DNA of 8,363 nucleotides from positions 1-8,363 of the forward strand of contig CAAEEE010000178.1 in the NCBI GenBank assembly GCA_900754805.1. The letters run 5' to 3'. The notes beneath the pieces are model-generated. The model was not told the origin of the DNA and ran no database searches. It worked only from the letters and a program-made list of their open reading frames with translations. Within the stretch, counting starts at the first letter, position 1; each line of letters opens with the position of its first letter. Below, piece by piece: positions 1 to 6,400 of the stretch. This stretch comes from Clostridia bacterium. Lineage in GTDB: Bacteria; Bacillota; Clostridia; Peptostreptococcales; Anaerovoracaceae. A program made the position numbers and the translations under genes.

Positions 1-811
1 CGCTTCCGCCAAGGAAATCAACCAAGACGAGCATCCGCGCATCGTCGTTTTCAGCGACTGTCACCGCGGAAACGGCACATGGAACGACAGCTTTCTGAAT
101 AACAAGACGCTTTTTCAGGCCGCGCTCGGCTATTACCGGGAAAACGACTTCACCTACATAGAGCTCGGCGACGGCGACGAATTATGGGAAAACCGCAAAT
201 TCTCGGACATTGAAGAAATCCATGCCGATATCTTTCAGCAGTTTCTCCCTTTTATGCTGGACGGGAAAATGTATATGGTCTGGGGTAACCACGATATGGC
301 AAAGAGCCGTAAAATTCCGCTCTCCCCTTCTCTGCCTCCGTGTTTTCCTGCCGTTCGGATTTGCGACGGCAGCGGAAATATAAAATTCAATCTGATTCAC
401 GGGCATCAGGTAGACCCTCTGAACAACCAGTTTTGGAAGGCAGCGCGGTGGATGGTGCGCTATCTTTGGAAGCCGCTCGAGCTTGCAGGAATTAAAGATC
501 CGACCAGCTCGGCGCGCAATTACAAAAAAAGAAAAGCCGTCGAAGAGCGCATGGCGGGCTGGGCGGCGTCGCGCGAGTCAAACCTGATTGCCGGTCACAC
601 CCACCGCCCGGCCATTCCTTCGGGAGCCGCCGCTTCGTCGATGAACAAAGGCAAATACTTTAACAGCGGTTCCTGCGTGCATCCGAATACCATCACCTGT
701 CTTGAAATCATCTATAACCAGGTCAGCCTCATCAAGTGGACTTCATGTCCGGATGAAAACCGTTATCTGAAGGTCTGCAGGCACGTAATCGCAGGCCCGG
801 TCTCCGTGTGA
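1..811 (+). CDS. Calcineurin-like metallophosphoesterase (5' partial)
   Basis: The reading frame is open from base 2 to the TGA at 809-811, giving 269 visible residues; the true start is left of the window. An internal ATG at 254 is not the start, because family motifs lie upstream of it. Motifs seen in order (window-fragment numbering) are FSDCHRG (D19, H21), GDGDELWEN (D57), WGNHD (N96, H97), HGHQ (H133, H135) and GHTHRP (H199, H201). This is the full set of dinuclear-metal ligands of the calcineurin-like phosphoesterase fold, so the enzyme should be active. The GDxxE-W pattern resembles LpxH-like and related hydrolases, but the substrate cannot be told from sequence; lipid A synthesis is unlikely in a Gram-positive. 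The visible part shows no membrane segment. It lies 48 bases upstream of the metal transporter on the same strand, but a promoter in the gap suggests a separate unit. The family call is firm and the substrate is unknown. Confidence 0.9.
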   Translation, partial: ASAKEINQDEHPRIVVFSDCHRGNGTWNDSFLNNKTLFQAALGYYRENDFTYIELGDGDELWENRKFSDIEEIHADIFQQFLPFMLDGKMYMVWGNHDMAKSRKIPLSPSLPPCFPAVRICDGSGNIKFNLIHGHQVDPLNNQFWKAARWMVRYLWKPLELAGIKDPTSSARNYKKRKAVEERMAGWAASRESNLIAGHTHRPAIPSGAAASSMNKGKYFNSGSCVHPNTITCLEIIYNQVSLIKWTSCPDENRYLKVCRHVIAGPVSV

Positions 812-821
812 GCGGTGCGGC

Positions 822-850
822 TTGTATTTTTCCCTGTGAAATGTTATAAT
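822..850 (+). promoter_or_regulatory. Sigma-A-type promoter with extended -10 for the metal transporter
   Basis: The -35-like TTGTAT is at 822-827 (three of six consensus bases, with the TTG intact). A 17-base spacer follows, then a perfect TATAAT at 845-850, preceded by TG at 842-843 to form an extended -10 (TGTTATAAT). Transcription would be expected to begin about seven bases after the -10, near 857, almost at the ATG at 860. It lies in the only real intergenic gap in the window and reads into the transporter genes. The assignment is by pattern only. Confidence 0.7.
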
Positions 851-859
851 ATATAGATT

Positions 860-1891
860 ATGAAGAGAAAAAAATATAGACTCGCGCTTGCGCTTCTTCT
901 GGCTGTCATGCTGATTCTGACATCCGGCTGCGCACAAAGCGATATAAATGAACAATATAATAAGAATGCTTCCGAGGTGATTCTCTGCGCCGGATTTTCT
1001 GAATACGACTGGACGCGGAATGTTTTGGGCGATAATCCGGCTGGAATCGAGCTGCGTCTGCTTAACACCGGTGGGGTCGATATGCACAGCTATCAGCCTT
1101 CCGTTTCGGATATGGTTCAGATTGCGGACTGCGACCTTTTGATTTATACGGGCGGAATTTCGGAGTTTTGGATTGACAAGGCGACTGCTTCCTCGAAGAA
1201 GGACAGCATCAGCGTGCTTTCGCTGATGGAGTATTTTGAGGAGAATCCCGGGCTTTTCCCGGCATATGAGCAAGAAGAGCACGACCACAACCACGGGCAT
1301 GAGCACGAACATGAAGATGAGGACGCGAATCTGCACGGACACGAGCATGACGAAGAAGCGGACGAGCATATCTGGCTTTCGCTGAAGATGGCACCTGTGT
1401 TCTGCGAAAAGATTGCAGATGCGGTTTCGCAGCTTGACCCCACAAACGAGGATTTATATCGGAAGAACCTGTCGAGCTACCGGGCGCGGCTTGCGGCACT
1501 TGACTCGGAGTTTGAAGAGGCTGTAAGCAAGGCTTCGGGGGATGTACTTTTGTTCGCCGACCGCTTCCCTTTCCTGTACCTTTCACAGGATTACGGAATC
1601 CACTGCCACGCGGCCTTTCCGGGCTGTTCGGCGGAAACCGAGGCAAGCTTTGAAACGATTGTCGACCTTGCCGATGATTTGATAACGGACAAGCTTTCGC
1701 ACATCGTGATTCTAAAAAACAGCAAAAAAAATCTCGCGCAGACCATCATCCGCGCTTCCGAAAAGCAGGATGTAAGAATTTGCGAGCTCGACTCTCTGCA
1801 GTCCGTAACCTCCGAGGATATTGACGGAGGCTTTACCTATCTGAACGCAATGAAAGAAAACAAGGAGGTCATTTCCGAATGTCTCAACTGA
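860..1891 (+). CDS. Metal (Zn/Mn) ABC transporter substrate-binding lipoprotein, ZnuA/AdcA-like
   Basis: The product is a 343-residue cluster A-I (TroA/ZnuA-like) metal-binding protein that should capture divalent metal outside the membrane and pass it to the permease encoded two genes downstream. A lipoprotein signal is clear: basic n-region MKRKKYR, hydrophobic stretch to about residue 20, and lipobox TSGC with lipidated Cys24. Likely metal ligands by family position are H76 (VDMHSYQPS), H170 (DEHIWLS), D234 (FADRFPF, where ZnuA has His) and D311 (ELDSLQ). Between the first two lies a His/Asp/Glu-rich loop, residues 141-163, with nine His, typical of zinc-type binding proteins. The segment GCSAETEAS (255-263) is typical of a clostridial subfamily, as I recall it. 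ATG 860 is preceded by an in-frame TAG at 854-856, so no longer ATG start exists, and no Shine-Dalgarno is visible. The 3' end overlaps the ATPase gene by 13 bases. The transporter role is firm; zinc rather than manganese is likely but unproven. Confidence 0.93.
   Translation: MKRKKYRLALALLLAVMLILTSGCAQSDINEQYNKNASEVILCAGFSEYDWTRNVLGDNPAGIELRLLNTGGVDMHSYQPSVSDMVQIADCDLLIYTGGISEFWIDKATASSKKDSISVLSLMEYFEENPGLFPAYEQEEHDHNHGHEHEHEDEDANLHGHEHDEEADEHIWLSLKMAPVFCEKIADAVSQLDPTNEDLYRKNLSSYRARLAALDSEFEEAVSKASGDVLLFADRFPFLYLSQDYGIHCHAAFPGCSAETEASFETIVDLADDLITDKLSHIVILKNSKKNLAQTIIRASEKQDVRICELDSLQSVTSEDIDGGFTYLNAMKENKEVISECLN
1280..1369 (+). other. His-rich metal-binding loop coding segment
   Basis: This stretch encodes residues 141-170 of the binding lipoprotein. 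It is low-complexity DNA in which CAC/CAT codons alternate with GAG, GAC and GAT. Nine His fall in residues 141-163, followed by an acidic run and then H170, a predicted direct metal ligand. In ZnuA and AdcA proteins a comparable disordered loop binds extra zinc and is thought to help metal capture or sensing. The composition is seen directly; the role here is inferred. Confidence 0.75.
1862..1869 (+). promoter_or_regulatory. Strong ribosome binding site for the ABC ATPase gene
   Basis: AAGGAGGT ends nine bases before the ATG at 1879 and lies inside the end of the lipoprotein gene. It fixes the ATPase start and implies coupled or at least co-transcribed expression. Confidence 0.85.
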
Positions 1892-2667
1892 TTGTAAATA
1901 ATTTATCGCTCGGCTATGACGGCATCGTCGTGTCCGAAGGCATCAATTTTCAGGTTAACAAAGGCGACTACCTGTGCATTGTCGGCGAAAACGGCTCCGG
2001 TAAATCCACACTGATGAAAACGCTTCTCGGCCTGCAAAAACCGCTTTCCGGGGAAGTCATCCTCTCAGGCGGACTGTCACGCGCCCAAATCGGCTATCTG
2101 CCGCAGCAAACGCCGGTGCAGAAGGATTTTCCCGCATCCGTGCAGGAAATCGTCCTGTCGGGATTTTTGGCGTCTTTAGGCTCTAAACCGTTTTACTCAC
2201 GTGTGCAGAAGCAGACTGCGCTTGACAATATGAAAAAACTCGGAATTTACGATAAGAGAAATTATTGCTACCGCAACCTTTCCGGCGGCCAGCAGCAAAG
2301 AGTTCTGCTCGCCAGAGCGCTTTGCGCCACTTCGCAGATGCTCTTTCTGGACGAGCCGATTTCGGGACTTGACCCGGCGGCTTCCGCAGAAATGTATGAG
2401 ATTATCGCAAAACTCAATCGCGAAGAAGATATAACAATTGTGATGGTTTCCCACGACATTGAAGCCGCTGTCAAATACGCCAGCCACATTCTTCACATGG
2501 GAAGCAGCATGCAGTTTTTTGGCAGCAAGGAAGACTATGTGCAGACTCCGCTGAAGGGCAGGTTCCGTCTTTCAAACTTCGTGGCCGAGCCGCTTTGCAG
2601 CCGCGCGGAAAGAATCAGTATCAAACCAAGGAGGTCGGTAAGAGATGAATTTAATAAACATGATTAG
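1879..2667 (+). CDS. Metal ABC transporter ATP-binding protein, ZnuC/AdcC-like
   Basis: The 262-residue cytoplasmic ATPase powers metal import through the adjacent permease. All nucleotide-binding motifs are present: Walker A GENGSGKST (36-44), Q-loop Q76 in GYLPQQ, signature LSGGQQQR (134-141), Walker B LFLDEP (155-160, catalytic E159), D-loop GLDP (163-166) and H-loop H192 in VSHD. The FPASVQEIVLSG segment (84-95) is characteristic of the zinc/manganese importer ATPases. The length is normal for the family. The gene starts inside the lipoprotein gene (13-base overlap) and its last 23 bases overlap the permease gene, so the three genes form one operon. The tail after about residue 240 is basic (RRSVRDEFNKHD), and its codons double as the ribosome binding site region for the permease. 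Function as a metal importer ATPase is secure; the exact metal is not. Confidence 0.95.
   Translation: MSQLIVNNLSLGYDGIVVSEGINFQVNKGDYLCIVGENGSGKSTLMKTLLGLQKPLSGEVILSGGLSRAQIGYLPQQTPVQKDFPASVQEIVLSGFLASLGSKPFYSRVQKQTALDNMKKLGIYDKRNYCYRNLSGGQQQRVLLARALCATSQMLFLDEPISGLDPAASAEMYEIIAKLNREEDITIVMVSHDIEAAVKYASHILHMGSSMQFFGSKEDYVQTPLKGRFRLSNFVAEPLCSRAERISIKPRRSVRDEFNKHD
2628..2635 (+). promoter_or_regulatory. Strong ribosome binding site for the permease gene
   Basis: AAGGAGGT lies within the end of the ATPase gene, nine bases before the ATG at 2645. It is the same octamer as the one before the ATPase gene. It selects the permease start, which overlaps the ATPase frame by 23 bases. Confidence 0.85.
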
Positions 2668-3487
2668 CGACTATTTCTCGTACTCCTTTGTGTGGTACGC
2701 GTTTATCGCCGGCATCCTATCTGCGCTGTGTTCCTCCCTTCTCGGTGTGACACTCGTTCTGAAGCGTTACTCGTTCATAGGTGACGGGCTTTCGCATGTC
2801 GCATTCGGTGCGATGGCTGTCGCGGCGGTTTTGTCGGTAAGCAATAACCTTCTCATCGTCATGCCCGTGACGATTATCAGCGCAATCCTTCTTCTGAAGA
2901 CCGGACAAAACGCAAAAATAAAAGGCGATGCGGCACTCGCAATGATTTCCGTCGGCTCCATGGCCTTCGGCTATCTGTTGCTGAATCTTTTTTCCGCATC
3001 TGCCAATATTTCAGGTGATGTATGCAGCACGCTTTTCGGCTCTACATCTATTTTGACACTGACCGGGAGCGATATTATCCTCTGCGTGTCCATGTCGATT
3101 GTGGTTATTTTAATCTTTGTGTTTTTTTATAATCGGATTTTTGCAGTTACCTTTGACGAAAGCTTCGCGAGCGCAACGGGCGTCAACGCTTCTGCCTGCA
3201 ATCTGCTGATTGCAATTACCACGGCGGTTGTCATCGTGCTTGCGATGAACCTTGTCGGCGCGCTCTTGACCTCGGCTTTGATTATCTTTCCGGCGCTTTC
3301 CGCCATGCGGATTTTCAGAACCTTCCGTCAGGTGATCGTCTGCGCTTCCGTTTATGCTGTTGTCACTTCCGCTGTCGGAATTTTGATTTCCATCATCCTG
3401 TCAACGCCTACGGGCGCGACCATCGTGGTGACGGATCTGCTCGTCTTCGGCATCTGCAGTCTCATCGGAAAAATCAAAACATGCTGA
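2645..3487 (+). CDS. Metal ABC transporter permease (ABC-3 family), ZnuB/AdcB-like
   Basis: The 280-residue integral membrane protein would form the translocation channel as a homodimer with the ATPase. Hydrophobic segments are visible at roughly residues 18-40, 52-65, 67-85, 96-117, 143-163, 183-203, 205-220, 228-252 and 257-275, so eight or nine spans can be drawn. Two ABC-3 family landmarks are present: RYSFIGDGLSHVAFGA (41-56) near the second span, and NLVGALLTSALIIFPALSA (202-220), the conserved stretch next to the ATPase coupling region. The length is typical. The ATG at 2645 is set by a strong ribosome binding site. The stop TGA at 3485-3487 lies inside the 3' end of polC on the other strand, giving a 14-base convergent overlap. 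No hairpin with a T-run follows the stop, so transcription probably enters polC in antisense. Confidence 0.94.
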   Translation: MNLINMISDYFSYSFVWYAFIAGILSALCSSLLGVTLVLKRYSFIGDGLSHVAFGAMAVAAVLSVSNNLLIVMPVTIISAILLLKTGQNAKIKGDAALAMISVGSMAFGYLLLNLFSASANISGDVCSTLFGSTSILTLTGSDIILCVSMSIVVILIFVFFYNRIFAVTFDESFASATGVNASACNLLIAITTAVVIVLAMNLVGALLTSALIIFPALSAMRIFRTFRQVIVCASVYAVVTSAVGILISIILSTPTGATIVVTDLLVFGICSLIGKIKTC

Positions 3488-6400
3488 GCTGGTCGGTTTC
3501 GGCAAGCCCCTCGAACACGCCGTGATTTCGGAGACCTTCCACAGCGGTTCTGTTCAGTTTCGCTCTCTTCACCGCCTCTTCAACCGTGTCGAATTCCTTG
3601 ATTTCATATTCGCTTTGGAAAGCCTTTGCGGCATTTTCGCCCACGCCTTCAATCGCTACAAACGGAAGCAGAACCTTGCCGTTATCCACGCTGAACTTCG
3701 TCGCAAGCGACTTGCCGAGCCTTGCCGGAGTAAACTCATAGCCTCTGGCATACATCTCATAGGCAACCTCATAGATCGTATAATCGTCCTTTTCCTTCGG
3801 CGCCGCATTCGTTCCCTTCGCGTCGATTTCCTCCATCTTTGCTAAAATCGCATCCTTTCCTTTCAGAATCGTTTCAGCGTCAAAGTTCGCAACCTTCGTT
3901 GTGAAATAGGTCGCGTAAAACTCCTGCGGGTAGTAAACCTTGTACCATGCCATACGGAAACTCATCATCGTGTAGGCAACCGCATGGGCGCGCGGGAACA
4001 TATATTTAATCTTATTGCAGGAATCGATGTACCAGTCCGGAACATCGTGCTCTTTCATCGTCGCAACCTGCTCATCGTCGAGGTCTTTCTTTCCCTTACG
4101 GACGATTTCCATGATTTTGAACGCGGTTTCATTTTCAACGCCCTTCAAAATCAGATAGTTCATGATGTCGTCTCGGGTTGAAATAACTTCACGCATCGTC
4201 GCCGTTCCGGAGCGGATATAGTCCTGCGCGTTGTTCAGCCACACATCCGTGCCGTGCGAAAACCCTGAAATTCGAACAAGATCAGCGAATTTATCGGGCT
4301 TCGTGTCGTCGAGCATCTGGCGCGTGAACGAAGTCCCGAATTCCGGTATCGCATAAGAGCCGTGCGTAAATTTATAGTCCGGATCTTTGATGTCGAGCGC
4401 CTCGATTCCGTTGAAAATGCTCAGCACCTTTCGGTCGGTCAGGTCGATTTTCAGTGGGTCCGTACCCGTCATGTCCTGAAGCTGACGGATCATGGACGGC
4501 ACATCGTGACCGAGAATATCGAGCTTCAAAAGGTTCTCGTCGATTTTGTGGTAATCGAAATGGGTTGTGACAATATCCGTGTTCACATCGTTTGCCGGAT
4601 GCTGAATCGGACAAAACTCAAAGATCTCATGGTCGTCCGGACAGATTACGATGCCGCCCGGATGCTGACCCGTCGTCCGCTTTACGCCCGTACAGTGCTG
4701 CGTAAGTCTGTCTTTCTCGTATTTATTTACCGGAATGTTTCTCTCTTCAAAATATTTCGCGACATAGCCGTAAGCGGTCTTTTCCGCTACCGTGCCTACG
4801 GTTCCCGCCTTGAAAACGTTTTTATCACCGAAAATCACGCCGACATATTTATGCGCCTGCGGCTGATATTCGCCCGCGAAATTAAGGTCGATATCGGGTT
4901 CTTTATTTCCTTTGAATCCGAGGAAGGTTGCGAACGGAATCGTGTAGCCGTCCCGCTTCATCGGTGTGCCGCAGTCCGGGCAGTCCATCGGCGGCATATC
5001 GACGCCGCAGTCATACTTCTGCATATCGCCCCAGATAATTTTTTTGCAGCTTGGACACAGATAGTGCGGGTCGAGCGGATTTACCTCCGTGATTCCCGCC
5101 ATCGTTGCAGCAAAGGATGAGCCAACCGAGCCTCGGGAGCCTACCAGATAGCCGTCCGACAGAGACTTGTTTACAAGCATCTGCGCGCTGACATACATCA
5201 CCGCATAGCCGTTGTTTATGATGGAATTCAGCTCAATATCCAGTCTGTCTTCGATTTCCTTCGGGAGCGGATCGCCGTACTGCGCATGTGCGCGCTCCAT
5301 ACAGGTGTTTCGCAGAGTATCCTCCGCACCTTCAATCTTCGGTGGGAATTTTCCTGCCGGAACCGGACGGATTTCACCGTCCACAAGGCTTGCTATGTAG
5401 TTCGTATTTTCGATTACGACTTCGCGTGCGCGGTCGCCAAGATAAACAAATTCCGCCATCATTTCGTCGGTCGTCTTCATGTAAAGACCTTCGCCGTTTT
5501 CCGCATCATCGTAACCCATGCCTGCCATGACAATGTTTCGGTAAATCGCATCGTCAGGCTCCGTATAGTGGGAGTCTGTCGTTGCCACGACGCGCTTTCC
5601 AAGCTTGTCCGCAAGCGCGACAATTCTTTTGTTGATGGTGCGCAGATCGTCTTCGGTCTCCACACGCTTGCCGTCCAGGTAAAATTCTTCTTCAAGCATA
5701 AATCGGTTGTTGATGACCGGCTGGATTTCCAGATAGTCATAGCGGGAAGCGATGCGTTCCTGCTCTTCCGGACTTGCCTGCTCGGTAATATGCCGGGTAT
5801 GCGTTCTCTTGTTGTACGAAACGCGTTTGACCATAGAAAGAAAAACTTCTCCTGCGCTGCACGCCGAACCGATAATCAGACCTTCGCGGTGTGTTTCGAT
5901 GAGCGACCATGGAAGTCTCGGTTTTTTGTAAAAATAGTTCAAATGCGAATAAGAAACCAGCTTGTAGATGTTCTTAAGCCCTTCCTGTGATTTTGCTAAG
6001 ATAATGATGTGATTCGTCGGTTTTGTTTTGTAGTCGATGTCTCCGTTTTCGTCCCTGCAGTCCGCGTCGTCGAAGACATATCCCTCCACACCGTAAATCA
6101 CCTTAATCGTCCGGCCTTTTTCTGCCTGCTTCTTCGCCTCTGCCGCGCAGTCCGGGAATGCCTGAACCACGCCGTGGTCGGTAACCGCAACCGCAGGCTG
6201 TCCCCACTTCGCCGCCTGCGTCACGATATCCTTTGCTTCGTTGAAGCCATCCATCTGGCTCATCTTCGAGTGGATGTGAAGCTCGACGCGCTTGCCGCCT
6301 TCCCAGGTATCCTCGCGGCCGATTTCTCTGTCCGCTTTTTCAAGATCCTTGAACATAATCGTGTTCATGTTCTCAAAGGTATCCCACTGCACCTCACCGC

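Noticed and set aside
254..811. ATG at 254 as the start of the phosphoesterase
   Set aside because: The frame is open upstream to the window edge and contains two essential family motifs (FSDCHRG and GDGDELWEN), so the gene is simply cut by the window.
804..831. Possible terminator after the phosphoesterase gene (GC-rich bases followed by TATTTTT)
   Set aside because: Only a three- or four-base stem can be drawn, too weak for an intrinsic terminator. The T-run is better explained as promoter spacer.
743..1369. Minus-strand open frame across the transporter promoter and lipoprotein gene
   Set aside because: It lies opposite the signal peptide and metal-ligand codons of a clear gene. Its hydrophobic, Val-rich start is the complement of the His/Asp-rich loop.
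1280..1369. Possible tandem DNA repeat
   Set aside because: The repetition follows from His and acidic codons and has no fixed period, so it is a protein low-complexity loop rather than a DNA repeat element.
4362..5120. A 252-codon plus-strand open frame inside polC, and similar ones at 5286-5990 and 3522-3845
   Set aside because: All lie opposite conserved PolC motifs, have no credible ribosome binding site that I can see, and show no family features.
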